This document shows, one piece after another, positions 33,996 to 43,625 of a DNA stretch of 64,000 nucleotides (position 1 is the stretch's first letter; the number at the start of each line of letters is the position of its first letter). The DNA is from Neobacillus cucumis (GTDB lineage Bacteria > Bacillota > Bacilli > Bacillales > Cytobacillaceae): assembly GCF_002860255.1 (NCBI RefSeq), contig NZ_PGVE01000028.1:62001-126000 (forward strand). The letters run 5' to 3'. The translations under genes and the position numbers were made by a program. Under the pieces are notes generated by a model, which worked only from the letters and a program-made list of their open reading frames with translations, made no database searches and was not told the origin of the DNA.

Positions 33996-35092
33996 TGTTC
34001 AATCACCCTATTATTATTGGTGAGTTTTTTTAATAAGTGGATATACTCATCTGCGACTTTTTCAATCGCAAAATTTTCCTGAACCCGTTCAATAGATGCT
34101 TGAGACATTTCCTGATGTTTGATTGGATCATCCACAATGTTATAAATCTGACGGACAGCATCATCCACATTTTGCCCCCGATAAAGACCGCCCGTCACCC
34201 CATCAACTACTAATTCCGTTACTGGCATCATTTTAGAAGCTACAACCGGAACGCCGCAAATCATCGATTCGATAAACGTATTACCAAAGGATTCTGTCTT
34301 GGTTGTTGCAAGTGTACAGCCTCCCGATTGCCGGATTTTTGCATACATATGAGGCATTTGTTGATATGGGATGACCGGAAACCATTTAATGATGTCAGTT
34401 AGCTGCTCTTCTTCCCAAGCAGTCTTAAACTCTTCACGCTGAACACTTTGTGCCCCGCCAATGACCCAGATTTCCAGATCACTGCGTACAGCTTTTATTT
34501 TTTTGGCGATTTCTATCATCATCTGCCAGTTTTTGCGTTTGTCTAATCGGCCAATCCAGCCGATCACTTTTTTATTTTTGGGAAGAAGTGGAGCGGCATT
34601 GAAATCAATTTCTTCAGACGAGAGCGCTCGGAAAAAAGATGTGTCGACTCCGTTGTATATCACTTGGATTGGGATTTCATCTGTAAGAATAGAGACTAAA
34701 CGTTTTTGGTAATTGGAGGGGACAACAATTAATTTAGGATGAATTCCTTTAAATGATTTTAAATGTGGTGTCAGTTTGATAAGTTCTGGGGTTCTGGCTT
34801 CAATAATAACGGGACCTTTATATTTAGCCTTACGTATCCATTTATATGCCGCACTCGTATCAACCACTATGATGGCATCGTAGTTATTCTTTTTAATGAT
34901 TTTAATAATCTTTTCTTCATCCTTAGTTAAATACACAGTGGCCACATCCTGCATGATATGAAGACCGCCATGGTCTGTAGTATAGAGGAATTCTGTTTCA
35001 ATTCCATGCTTTTTAAAGTAAATCGAGCGATTTCTCCAGCCAGCGTTAACACCGCCAACGGTTAAAAGCCGCCAGATTACGAGCACCTTCAT
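33992..35092 (-). CDS. GT4-type glycosyltransferase
   Basis: A 366-residue GT-B fold glycosyltransferase. The N-terminal domain has the glycine loop VGGVNAGWRNRS. The C-terminal donor domain has VIGWIGRLDKRKNWQMMIEI and the E-x7-E motif in TESFGNTFIESMICGVPVV. It starts one base after the stop of the kinase-like gene and overlaps the HipA-like gene by 4 bases, so the three should be translated as one unit. Acceptor and sugar are unknown; the spore surface or exopolysaccharide are reasonable options. Confidence 0.85.
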   Translation of the reverse strand: MKVLVIWRLLTVGGVNAGWRNRSIYFKKHGIETEFLYTTDHGGLHIMQDVATVYLTKDEEKIIKIIKKNNYDAIIVVDTSAAYKWIRKAKYKGPVIIEARTPELIKLTPHLKSFKGIHPKLIVVPSNYQKRLVSILTDEIPIQVIYNGVDTSFFRALSSEEIDFNAAPLLPKNKKVIGWIGRLDKRKNWQMMIEIAKKIKAVRSDLEIWVIGGAQSVQREEFKTAWEEEQLTDIIKWFPVIPYQQMPHMYAKIRQSGGCTLATTKTESFGNTFIESMICGVPVVASKMMPVTELVVDGVTGGLYRGQNVDDAVRQIYNIVDDPIKHQEMSQASIERVQENFAIEKVADEYIHLLKKLTNNNRVIEQ

Positions 35093-36061
35093 TTAACTAT
35101 GTCTCCTCTTCCTATTATCACGTCGGGAGGAACTTCTATGAGATCTTTCTCCTTCATAACGTTTCCTATCAGAATCACGGCGGCTTGATCCAGAGTAGCG
35201 GCTGCCAGAATAGCCTTTAGAACTTCCTCGTCTTTCACGGTAATCCCAATACTCATCCACTTTTTTCATCACTTTTTCAGGCTTTGCTCCGCGGGCAATC
35301 ATAACCTTAATCCACTCTTCCTTGAATACCTTTTTCACTAACCCTTCTAATTGTTTTACGTATTTTTCCTCATCGTCTGTTGTGATCAATTGATTGCTAA
35401 TCTCTCTTAATTTTTCTTTATCATTTTCCGGGAGCGCGTGTTCTGTAATATATCTGGCCAATTCTTCCATTTGAATATAGTGCTGCCATTCTTCATATAC
35501 TTCGGGAGCCATCTCTTGAACATGCTTTAAAAATATTTCTTTATTCTCTTCCCCTAGAGAGGTTAATAATTTACGCGGGTATGGGTAAACACGGTCACGC
35601 CAAACAGTTCTTGCCACGTCTATGACCTTTAAATTCCCTTCAGGCTGTATAAAAATTTGCCTTTTGTGATGGTCAATCCGCTCATAGCCAATGGCTTTAA
35701 ACGTAATTAACATCTCTATTAATTTATAAGAAAGTTCCGGTGTTAGCGGCTGTGATTGTAAATATTCACGTAAATCAATACCTTTAATTATGTCCATTGC
35801 TATATAACGCTTTCCTTTAGCATGAATCTTCGGGAAGAGATCTGTGTGCTGTCCTAGAGATAGAGCGTAATGTTCCCGTTCACAATCTTCTTCATTGCCA
35901 AATACCTTTACGCAAATATCATCTGTTACTTTAAAGACCGCCCCTTGCCGTCCTTTCCCAAGCATCTCTAATGGAGAATTATTTTCCACTTCAACATCAG
36001 CATTTTCTAGATTGTTAACTTTAATATCCTTAATCCACTTTTTTAATTGTTCAGTATCCAC
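35093..36061 (-). CDS. Ser/Thr protein kinase-like protein with an Arg/Ser-rich tail
   Basis: 322 residues. The kinase N-lobe has LGKGRQGAVFKVTDD and the lysine strand ICVKVF. The catalytic loop IDHHKRQIFI replaces the usual HRD...N, and KVIDVARTV replaces DFG, so activity may be altered. The last 45 or so residues are an Arg/Ser/Gly tail (YSGSRYSGSSRRDS, RSHRSSSRRDNRKRRHS). GTG 36061, 6 bases behind AGGAGG, is the best start; TTG 36103 and ATG 36097 are further upstream. It is the first gene of a three-gene operon. Whether it phosphorylates proteins or sugars is open. Confidence 0.75.
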   Translation of the reverse strand: MDTEQLKKWIKDIKVNNLENADVEVENNSPLEMLGKGRQGAVFKVTDDICVKVFGNEEDCEREHYALSLGQHTDLFPKIHAKGKRYIAMDIIKGIDLREYLQSQPLTPELSYKLIEMLITFKAIGYERIDHHKRQIFIQPEGNLKVIDVARTVWRDRVYPYPRKLLTSLGEENKEIFLKHVQEMAPEVYEEWQHYIQMEELARYITEHALPENDKEKLREISNQLITTDDEEKYVKQLEGLVKKVFKEEWIKVMIARGAKPEKVMKKVDEYWDYRERRGSSKGYSGSRYSGSSRRDSDRKRYEGERSHRSSSRRDNRKRRHS

Positions 36062-36348
36062 TTTTTTCCTCCTAACATTAATAATCTTACCAGCCATTAT
36101 CAACCTTATTTATCTAAAGCTGGTATGTAAGTTAAAACTTTTTATACACATTTAGGTGCTTGTCTAATAAACGTTTCCATTTAGTTAGTCAAAACCAAAA
36201 TCTAAACTTTCACCGCCGCTTACTATAATTAATTCATTCAGCTAAAAATTGGTAAAGGCGTTTGTCCACAAAATCGAAAAAAGATGGCCAAACATTCCGC
36301 GCCAGCAAAAGCTAGAGCACAAACGAATGATTGACCACCTGAAAGGAT

Positions 36349-37389
36349 TTATTCCTTATTTAACTTGTTAACCCACTTTTCGGTGCCTGTCACCTTTCGT
36401 ATCATTACCCCTGTTAGAAAGGTTAATAAGACGTGGGTTCCGAGTTTTACGGTTGGTTGGACTGGTGTGTCTCTTAGTGGATCAAGGCAGACGATGTCGA
36501 TGGCTTTTACTTTTGGATGCTTGGCAGCAGTGAATACACCATCAAGCAGTTCCGCTGAAGTCATTCCACCTGGAGTTGAGGCCGGCACACCTGGTGCATA
36601 GGCAATATCTAGAACATCCATGTCAACAGTTAAGTAAATTGCATCGACCTTTTCTTCCAGCTTTTTTAAGCATTGAGTAACCGTTTTTGCAACGCCTCTT
36701 TTTCTGGCCTGGCGGAGTGTAATATAATTTACGCCTTTTTCATCTGCGTACTGCTTTAAATCTTTAGTATTGAAAAACCCATGCAAGCCGATGTTGTATA
36801 AATCGTCTCCGTTCACCACACCGCTATCGATCAAGTTTCGCATAGGTGTTCCGTTAGATGGTCCATTTTCTGCTAAACTTCTTAAATCAAAGTGGGTATC
36901 AAATTGCAATATTCCGATCTTCTCTTGTGGCTTCGCCCAATGTAATCCTTTTACCATCATAGCCGTAATCGAATGGTCACCACCAATAGCAGCGACTGTG
37001 GAGTTAGTAAAATTCCGATGGATGGTCGCTGATGCCTCGACAATATTGTCATGACAGCGGCGGATATCGGTTACGTGCATGGGAACATCCCCCACGTCCA
37101 GTGCCATCAAATCTGCTAAGTCCAAATCCTCATCAATGTTATATGTGGTGAATCCCTTCCAGGCACGTCTGAACGCATCAGGAAATTCAGATGCGCCAGA
37201 AGGACTAATGGATGAACGGGAAAGTGGAACGCCCACAATAACAACATCCGCGTTTCTGGTTTGTTCCGGATTAGAATCCGTTGTCAGCGGTTGGATCCAT
37301 TCATGAACCTTGGTTACTTGGGCACTTGCTTCAGGTCTTACCCAGATAAAACTCGGTGGATTTAATTTAGGAAAGAGAAAGCTTTTCAA
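36349..37389 (-). CDS. hutG: Formimidoylglutamase (arginase family)
   Basis: Last step of histidine breakdown: formiminoglutamate to glutamate and formamide. The manganese motifs are AAIGGDHSITA, ILQFDTHFDLRS and LTVDMDVLD, followed by APGVPASTPGGMTSAEL. The start is TTG 37389 behind GGGAGG, overlapping hutI by 23 bases. The C-terminus (RKVTGTEKWVNKLNKE) is partly encoded by a palindromic repeat (36382-36394), which supplies the residues VTGT and may have replaced the original tail. Confidence 0.93.
   Translation of the reverse strand: MKSFLFPKLNPPSFIWVRPEASAQVTKVHEWIQPLTTDSNPEQTRNADVVIVGVPLSRSSISPSGASEFPDAFRRAWKGFTTYNIDEDLDLADLMALDVGDVPMHVTDIRRCHDNIVEASATIHRNFTNSTVAAIGGDHSITAMMVKGLHWAKPQEKIGILQFDTHFDLRSLAENGPSNGTPMRNLIDSGVVNGDDLYNIGLHGFFNTKDLKQYADEKGVNYITLRQARKRGVAKTVTQCLKKLEEKVDAIYLTVDMDVLDIAYAPGVPASTPGGMTSAELLDGVFTAAKHPKVKAIDIVCLDPLRDTPVQPTVKLGTHVLLTFLTGVMIRKVTGTEKWVNKLNKE
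36382..36394. repeat. Palindromic gene-end repeat inside the hutG 3' end
   Basis: GGTGCCTGTCACC, read through in frame on the minus strand as part of KVTGTEK. Unlike the tgl and galU copies it does not provide the stop codon. The 245 bases to the right of hutG's 3' flank (36104-36348) hold no gene that I can see. Confidence 0.75.
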
Positions 37390-38659
37390 CCAGCCTACCT
37401 CCCTTTACTACGACTCTGCCATTTTTGATGACGGTATCGATATGATTCATTCCATATAAGTATTGGAGTTTCATATAATTCTCTACATTAAAAATCGTTA
37501 CATCCCCTTTTTTCCCTGGTTCTAAACTGCCTATTTGACTGGCGCGCCCTATGGCATGTGCTGCATTTATTGTAGCTGCTGTGATAACCTCTGCTGGTGT
37601 CAGCCCCATTTGTAGACATGCAAGATTCATAATAAAGGGCAGGGAAACGGTTGGAGAGGAGCCTGGATTACAATCGGTCGCCAGAGCTACGGGTACCCCT
37701 AAATCAACCACCTTACGGCCATTAGCCGGCTCCGTCATTAAAAAATAAGCAGTCCCCGGCAGAAGTACTCCGACGACTCCTTTTTCCGCCATCGCCTTCA
37801 GCCCATTTTCAGATGCTTTTAATAAATGATCGGCAGATAGGGCCCCTGTCTCGGCAGCCAGCTCTGCCCCTTGATATGGTTCAATCTCATCAGCATGGAT
37901 TTTCGGCGTTAAACCGTAAGCCTTCCCCGCTTCGAGGATCCTTCGGGATTGCTCGGGTGTAAAAACTCCCTGCTCACAAAAAACGTCATTAAATTCTGCG
38001 AGTCTCAGCTCTGCCACTTTCGGAATCATTTCTTTCACCAAAAGTTCCACAAAACCATCCGGTTGATCCTTATATTCTTTCGGTATGGCATGTGCCCCCA
38101 TAAATGTTGAGACCACGTCAATTGGATGCTTAATGTTTAATAACTTTGCCACTTCCAGCTGCTTACGTTCGGTTTCCCATTCCATCCCATAGCCGCTCTT
38201 TGCTTCAACCGTTGTTACTCCATGCAGCAAGAATTGATTTAACCGCTCGAAGCTTTCATGAAGAAGCTCCTCATAGGTGGCTTTCTTGGTCCTCTTTGTC
38301 GTGGCATGAATACCTCCCCCGGCGTTCATAATTTCCATATAAGACAAACCCTTGAGCCTCATATCAAATTCGTTTTCTCTGCTTCCGGCAAAAACTAAAT
38401 GGGTATGTGGATCAACGAGGCCTGGAGTGACAAGTTTTCCTGTAGCATCAACGATTTCGGCCAGTGCTAGCCGGTCGGAAAATTTTCCAACAATCTCCTC
38501 ATCCTTGCCAACCGCTTGAATAATCCCTTCCTCCACCCACAAACTGCCGTTTTCAATAATTCCTAGTTCAGACATTGCTTCTTTTACTAAAGGAGCACAG
38601 GAACTCCCCCCTATAGTAATTAGCTGAGCAGCATTTCTTATAAAAATTGCCTTTCCCAT
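37367..38659 (-). CDS. hutI: Imidazolonepropionase
   Basis: Third step of histidine degradation: imidazolonepropionate to formiminoglutamate. An amidohydrolase-fold enzyme of about 430 residues: GLVDPHTHLVFAGSRENEF carries the metal HxH, followed by GGGIHATTKRTK, IHADEIEPYQGAELA and the C-terminal ATDCNPGSSPT with the metal-site Asp. ATG 38659 (MGKAIFIRNA) follows GGTGAGAG; the frame reaches back to 38671. Between hutU and hutG, as in B. subtilis. Confidence 0.95.
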   Translation of the reverse strand: MGKAIFIRNAAQLITIGGSSCAPLVKEAMSELGIIENGSLWVEEGIIQAVGKDEEIVGKFSDRLALAEIVDATGKLVTPGLVDPHTHLVFAGSRENEFDMRLKGLSYMEIMNAGGGIHATTKRTKKATYEELLHESFERLNQFLLHGVTTVEAKSGYGMEWETERKQLEVAKLLNIKHPIDVVSTFMGAHAIPKEYKDQPDGFVELLVKEMIPKVAELRLAEFNDVFCEQGVFTPEQSRRILEAGKAYGLTPKIHADEIEPYQGAELAAETGALSADHLLKASENGLKAMAEKGVVGVLLPGTAYFLMTEPANGRKVVDLGVPVALATDCNPGSSPTVSLPFIMNLACLQMGLTPAEVITAATINAAHAIGRASQIGSLEPGKKGDVTIFNVENYMKLQYLYGMNHIDTVIKNGRVVVKGGRLVEKLSLS

Positions 38660-38681
38660 GTCTCTCACCATCCATCTTTCG

Positions 38682-40355
38682 TTAGTCCTCGTCGAGCATT
38701 GGCATTTTAATGCCCTTTTCCTTTGCGGTCTTAATAGCTAATTCATATCCGGCATCCGCATGACGGACGACTCCCATTCCTGGGTCCGTGGTAAGGACCC
38801 GTTCGAGCCGTATGGCTGCCTCTTTCGTCCCATCTGCAACAATAACCATACCAGCATGCTGTGAGTATCCCATTCCAACCCCTCCTCCATGATGAACGGA
38901 TACCCAACTGGCACCACCGACAGCATTTATCAAGGCATTTAATATCGGCCAGTCTGATACAGCATCGCTGCCATCCTTCATCCCTTCCGTCTCCCGGTTT
39001 GGTGAGGCGACCGAACCTGCGTCCAAATGGTCGCGGCCAATGACAATTGGTGCCGTGACTTCGCCTGATGCCACCATATCATTGATGAGCTTCCCAAATC
39101 GGGCACGGTCTCCGTAGCCTAGCCAGCAAATCCGTGCAGGAAGCCCTTGAAAGCTGATTTTTTCCTGTGCCATCTGTATCCATTTGCATAAGTGTTGATT
39201 TTCTTTAAATTCACGTAAGAGAGCTTCATCAATTTTCCGAATATCTTCCGGGTCACCAGAAAGAGCCGCCCACCGAAATGGTCCTTTCCCTTCACAGAAG
39301 AGAGGACGAATATAGGCTGGCACAAACCCGGGAAAATCAAAAGCATTTTCGACCCCCTCATCTTTGGCCACCTGACGAATGTTATTTCCATAATCAAAGG
39401 TAACGGCACCCTTTTCCTGCATTTTTAACATCGCCTTCACATGAGTGGACATACTTTGCTTGGCAAGCTTCACATATTTTGAAGGCTCTTTCTTCCGTAA
39501 AGCTGTTGCGGCTTCGAGCGTGAGTCCGGAAGGGAGATAACCGTTTAATGGATCGTGGGCCGAAGTTTGGTCAGTTAATACATCGGGAGTAAACCCTTTT
39601 TCAATCATCTGCGGCAGGATTTCTGCAGCATTACCGAGTAACCCAATTGATATTGCCTTACCTTTTGTTTTCGCTTCTCTAGCTAATTTTAATGCCTCAT
39701 CAAGGTCTTTTGATTTGATGTCTAAATAAGCGGTTTGGATTCGCCGGTCGATTCTAGTTTCATCGACATCAATCGCAAGACAGACTCCGTCGTTCATCGT
39801 AACAGCTAAAGGCTGTGCGCCCCCCATACCTCCAAGACCGGCGGTTAGTGTAATCGTATGTTTTAATGAACCGCCAAATGACTGTCGTGCTAATTCAGCA
39901 AAAGTTTCATAGGTTCCTTGGACGATTCCTTGGCTTCCGATATAAATCCAGCTGCCGGCAGTCATCTGGCCGTACATCATTAATCCCTTTCGATCAAGCT
40001 CATGAAAATGCTCCCAGGTAGCCCATGCTGGAACAAGATTGGAGTTAGCCAGTAAAACACGTGGTGCATCTTTGTGGGATTTCCAAACAGCAACAGGTTT
40101 ACCGGATTGAATAAGTAAGGTTTCATCATTTTCTAATTCAAGAAGTGTTTTGACAATCGCATCATAGGACTTCCAGTTTCGCGCCGCCTTGCCGATCCCT
40201 CCATATACCACCAAGTCCACAGGTCTTTCCGCAACCTCCGGATTTAGATTGTTCATCAACATTCTCAAAGCAGCTTCTTGTATCCAACCCTTTGCATGCA
40301 ATTCTGTTCCCGTATAGTTCTGAATCTCCCGTTGTTTATCCATATTCCTCCCCAT
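38682..40355 (-). CDS. hutU: Urocanate hydratase
   Basis: It converts urocanate to imidazolonepropionate using tightly bound NAD+. About 557 residues with the typical [54 protein letters not shown] (NAD site) and [15 protein letters not shown] segments. ATG 40355 lies 9 bases after AAAGGGA; ATG 40343 and GTG 40364 are alternatives. Histidine ammonia-lyase (hutH), normally just upstream, is missing here: the upstream sequence is a degenerate palindromic repeat and a different gene. Confidence 0.96.
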   Translation of the reverse strand: MGRNMDKQREIQNYTGTELHAKGWIQEAALRMLMNNLNPEVAERPVDLVVYGGIGKAARNWKSYDAIVKTLLELENDETLLIQSGKPVAVWKSHKDAPRVLLANSNLVPAWATWEHFHELDRKGLMMYGQMTAGSWIYIGSQGIVQGTYETFAELARQSFGGSLKHTITLTAGLGGMGGAQPLAVTMNDGVCLAIDVDETRIDRRIQTAYLDIKSKDLDEALKLAREAKTKGKAISIGLLGNAAEILPQMIEKGFTPDVLTDQTSAHDPLNGYLPSGLTLEAATALRKKEPSKYVKLAKQSMSTHVKAMLKMQEKGAVTFDYGNNIRQVAKDEGVENAFDFPGFVPAYIRPLFCEGKGPFRWAALSGDPEDIRKIDEALLREFKENQHLCKWIQMAQEKISFQGLPARICWLGYGDRARFGKLINDMVASGEVTAPIVIGRDHLDAGSVASPNRETEGMKDGSDAVSDWPILNALINAVGGASWVSVHHGGGVGMGYSQHAGMVIVADGTKEAAIRLERVLTTDPGMGVVRHADAGYELAIKTAKEKGIKMPMLDED

Positions 40356-40463
40356 TCTCTTCACTCCCTTTACATATCAATCTATCTTCATTATAAAAAC
40401 AAAATCTTCCGAAAAATACGGATAAATTTCAACATTTTCTTTAGTAACACGTGAATAGTGATA

Positions 40464-40513
40464 TTGGTGCCTTTTTGGTGCCTTTTTGTTGCCTGACACC
40501 AAACGTAGACACT
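40464..40513. repeat. Degenerate palindromic repeat cluster upstream of hutU
   Basis: Two direct GGTGCCTTTTT units, then GTTGCCTGACACC and a TAGACACTGTCCA stretch. These resemble pieces of the palindrome at 18764-18812 (GGTGCCTG..., GGACAGTGTCCA). It lies between hutU and the 131-residue membrane protein gene, where hutH would be expected. Confidence 0.55.
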
Positions 40514-40560
40514 GTCCATTCCGTGTGCACATCTATCCCACATCCTGAATAAGCCATGGT

Positions 40561-40618
40561 AAAAAAAAAAAAGAATAAATCCCGGCAAATAATTTTCCAT
40601 GGCGGGATTTATCCTTTT
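40561..40618 (-). terminator. Intrinsic terminator, probably bidirectional
   Basis: GATAAATCCCG pairs with CGGGATTTATTC around a loop of about 18 bases. Minus-strand reading is followed by a run of about 12 T; plus-strand reading by CCTTTTTGG. It ends the 131-residue membrane protein gene. Confidence 0.8.
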
Positions 40619-40623
40619 TGGTT

Positions 40624-41019
40624 TTAGTTATTGAATTTTGGTCTGGAGAAGAGAATGCCAAAACCGATTCCAAAGAGAGCTGCAAGCAAATGGACGGTTC
40701 CAGTCGATATGGAAAGGAATTTAATTATACTTCCATTGCCGTCATTGGTTATATTTAGCAGAATCCCCTCAAAGATGGGCTTATATAAAAGTAAATACGG
40801 GATTAGGACCAAAACAAGCGCTGACCAGTTTCTCCCTAGGAGACGCTTCGCCAACACAAAATAAATTAAGGCTAAAACAACCGCCAACCCAAACACAAAT
40901 GTATTTATATAACGAAGTGCCCTGTCAGGCTGATCTAGAAAGGCTAAAATAACTAAATAAATGCTCCAACATAAAGTTAATAATATTGCAACTATTTGCG
41001 TTTTAAGCAAATATTTCAT
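40624..41019 (-). CDS. Small four-span membrane protein, unknown
   Basis: 131 residues with four hydrophobic segments (IVAILLTLCWSIYLVILAFL, FVFGLAVVLALIYFVLA, ALVLVLIPYLLLY, LLAALFGIGFGILF) and short polar loops. I do not recognise the family. It is divergent from the amino-acid permease (265 bases apart) and ends at a strong terminator. No signal for function beyond membrane location. Confidence 0.7.
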   Translation of the reverse strand: MKYLLKTQIVAILLTLCWSIYLVILAFLDQPDRALRYINTFVFGLAVVLALIYFVLAKRLLGRNWSALVLVLIPYLLLYKPIFEGILLNITNDGNGSIIKFLSISTGTVHLLAALFGIGFGILFSRPKFNN

Positions 41020-41284
41020 CTAATTTTCACCTCAAACTGCTAATTCATTCACCTAATTACCATAACACAAAGAGACGTGTAATGATAATACTAAGGTATA
41101 ATTAGGTTATTATTTTCACTAGTTTTATATTGCATCTCCCTTTCACTGGAGAGTCGATATCTTCAACATTACTTTCGTTATATAATAATTTAAATATTTT
41201 AAAAAAATAAATCCAAATTTTTTCATGTTATAATCCAGTGTATACCTTAAAAATACAGCTGTTTACTGGAGGAGGACACAACAC

Positions 41285-42619
41285 ATGGGAAAAGAGGCGC
41301 ATTTACAGAAAAATATTGGCTTTTTCGTCGCGACATCACTAGTCGTTGGTACTGTTATTGGTTCCGGAATATTTATGAAACCTGGGATTGTCATTTCAGA
41401 GACCGGAAATTCCACTTATGCCCTATGGGCCTGGATTATCGGCGGGATTATTACCCTCGCAAGCGGTTTAACGATTGCTGAAGTGAGCGTCAAAATCCCA
41501 AAAACCGGCGGATTATATGCATACATTGAAGAAGTATACGGAAAGTTTTGGGGATTTCTGTGTGGCTGGGTCCAAACCCTAATCTATGGCCCTGCAATTA
41601 TGGGTGCACTCGGACTGTATTTTGGATCTCTTGTGGCAGCATTATTTGGTTTATCACCGGAAAGTAATACGCTTATCGGAATCATCACCATTCTTTTCTT
41701 AGGATTTATGAATCTTTTAGGAACACGTTACGGCGGATTTATCCAAAATATTTCCACGATTGGTAAACTAATACCAATAATACTTATTGCCGCTTTTGGT
41801 ATTTTCCAAGGGGATGTCCCAGTTCTTAATATGGATAGCGGAGTTCACCAATCCTTTAATATGGGTGCTGCGATATTAGCTACTCTTTGGGCCTACGATG
41901 GCTTTATGAACGTGGGCTATATGGCAGGAGAAATGAAAAACCCTGCTAAAACTCTGCCACGTGCGATTATTTCAGGAATTGTTATTGTCATTGTTGCTTA
42001 TTTAACCGTTAATATCGCTATGCTGCATGTTCTTCCTGCTAGGAAAATTGTTGAGCTCGGACCTAATGCAGCTAGTAGTGCTGCTACCATTCTATTTGGA
42101 AAAATGGGTGGAAACCTATTAACCATTGGAATTCTCATTTCAATTTTCGGCTGCTTAAACGGTAAAATTCTAACGTTCCCAAGGATTCCTTATGCAATGG
42201 CCGCAGATGGATATTTACCAGCTGCAAAATCCATGGCATATATTCATCCAAAAACAAAAACTCCAGTGGGGGCTACCATCTGGCAGCTTATTATTGCTAT
42301 CTTAATGATGGTATTAACAAACCCTGATCGTTTGTCTGATATTGCAATTTTTTCTGTCTTTACTTTTTATGTTTTCTCCTTTGCAGCGGTATTCAAACTC
42401 CGTAAACAAGGATTAAGCCAAAACTTGTACAAGGTGCCATTATATCCACTTACACCAAGCCTCGCCATCATAGGTGGTTTATATATACTTGGCAATACAC
42501 TCATCACTAAACCAGTGGACGCTTTGTTATCAATCGTCGTAACTTTGATCGGCATTCCCGTCTACCTAAAACTAAACGCCAATAAACAAAAACAAAGCCT
42601 ATCCAAAAAAGCAAGCTAA
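41285..42619 (+). CDS. APC-family amino acid permease
   Basis: A 444-residue transporter of the APC superfamily with twelve likely spans. The unwound first helix motif VIGSGIFMKPGIV and the second-repeat ALWAWIIGGIITLASGL are characteristic, as is GGLYAYIEEVYGKFWGFLCG. It resembles exchangers such as SteT. ATG 41285 follows GGAGGAGG; a TATAAT box lies at about 41230. A link to the hut genes is conceivable, but they are divergent and separated by another gene. Substrate unknown. Confidence 0.88.
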   Translation: MGKEAHLQKNIGFFVATSLVVGTVIGSGIFMKPGIVISETGNSTYALWAWIIGGIITLASGLTIAEVSVKIPKTGGLYAYIEEVYGKFWGFLCGWVQTLIYGPAIMGALGLYFGSLVAALFGLSPESNTLIGIITILFLGFMNLLGTRYGGFIQNISTIGKLIPIILIAAFGIFQGDVPVLNMDSGVHQSFNMGAAILATLWAYDGFMNVGYMAGEMKNPAKTLPRAIISGIVIVIVAYLTVNIAMLHVLPARKIVELGPNAASSAATILFGKMGGNLLTIGILISIFGCLNGKILTFPRIPYAMAADGYLPAAKSMAYIHPKTKTPVGATIWQLIIAILMMVLTNPDRLSDIAIFSVFTFYVFSFAAVFKLRKQGLSQNLYKVPLYPLTPSLAIIGGLYILGNTLITKPVDALLSIVVTLIGIPVYLKLNANKQKQSLSKKAS

Positions 42620-42625
42620 TCCAAT

Positions 42626-42638
42626 GGTGCCTGTCACC
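42626..42638. repeat. Palindromic gene-end repeat after the permease stop codon
   Basis: GGTGCCTGTCACC, 6 bases after the permease TAA. Same core as the copies at tgl, galU and hutG. Confidence 0.8.
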
Positions 42639-42671
42639 ATTTACACTACCAACGAGATAGAAAAAAGACGT

Positions 42672-42713
42672 AAAAAAGGACAAGGAGAGTGATGCTCTTC
42701 TTGCCCTTTTTGT
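42672..42713 (+). terminator. Intrinsic terminator after the permease gene
   Basis: AAAAGGACAAGGAGAG pairs with CTCTTCTTGCCCTTTT (two mismatches) around a short loop, followed by a T run. Distinct from the palindromic repeat just before it. Confidence 0.75.
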
Positions 42714-42781
42714 AGAAATTAAATTTTTAGCCGATTTTTCACCAGCCACTGTGTTTTATCCTACAGTGACTCCAAACTGGA

Positions 42782-43363
42782 TCATCCAACGTCTAGTCCG
42801 AAATCTGTGGCGATACGGGCTAGGCCGCCTTGATAGCCTGATCCGACTGCTGAAAATTTCCATTCGCCGTTATGGCGGTATAGTTCGCCCACGATAATGG
42901 CGGTTTCAATGGAGAAATCCTCGCCTAGATCGTAACGAATAATCTCTTGATTGGTTTCTTCGTTTACAACACGGCAGAAGGCATTTGAAACTTGTCCAAA
43001 ATTTTGCCCTCTCGCCTCGGCGTCATGTATCGTGATAACAAATGATATGCGTTCCACTTGTGCCGGAACTGCTGCTAAGTCCACTTTCACCTGCTCATCG
43101 TCACCGTCTCCTGCTCCAGTACGATTATCACCTGTATGTACTACGGAGCCATTTCCGCCTTCAAGCTGATTATAGAAAACAAAATCCTTTTCAGAAGCAC
43201 ACTTTCCGTTGGCACCTAAAAGAAAAATACTGCAATCTAAGTCAAAATCGTGACCGCCATCATAACGGTTGGTATCCCAGCCCAGTCCGACAATAACCTT
43301 GGATAAACCAGGATTGGTTTTCGTTAAATCGATCTTTTGACCCTTAGACAATGAAATTGCCAT
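42782..43363 (-). CDS. TerD-family stress protein
   Basis: 193 residues of the TerD/CABP type. [16 protein letters not shown] opens the domain, followed by [20 protein letters not shown] (calcium-binding Asp cluster), [19 protein letters not shown] and the [14 protein letters not shown] block. In B. subtilis the related yceC-F genes are general-stress genes; here only one copy is present, and no tellurite cluster. Function in the cell is not settled. Confidence 0.92.
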   Translation of the reverse strand: MAISLSKGQKIDLTKTNPGLSKVIVGLGWDTNRYDGGHDFDLDCSIFLLGANGKCASEKDFVFYNQLEGGNGSVVHTGDNRTGAGDGDDEQVKVDLAAVPAQVERISFVITIHDAEARGQNFGQVSNAFCRVVNEETNQEIIRYDLGEDFSIETAIIVGELYRHNGEWKFSAVGSGYQGGLARIATDFGLDVG

Positions 43364-43625
43364 ACTAACACCCTTTCTAAAAATATTTATGTAACTACTC
43401 AGGTCTATTGGACACCATAAAAAGTTCCCAATACCTTCCTTTATTCTACAAAAATAAAATTAGTTTTACTACTTTTAACACATAACCACAACAATAATTA
43501 AATCGGTTTCAAATCGACATAAATGGTTAAATTAAGAAAGTCAAACCTAAACTGGCAAGATATGCTATAATGGACTCTTGGCTAAGGTTTAGCCTTTTAT
43601 TATTCAGCAGGGAGCGAATCATTTT

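Noticed and set aside
40391-40600. A 69-codon minus-strand frame upstream of hutU
   Set aside because: It runs through repeat debris and part of a terminator and has no ribosome site.
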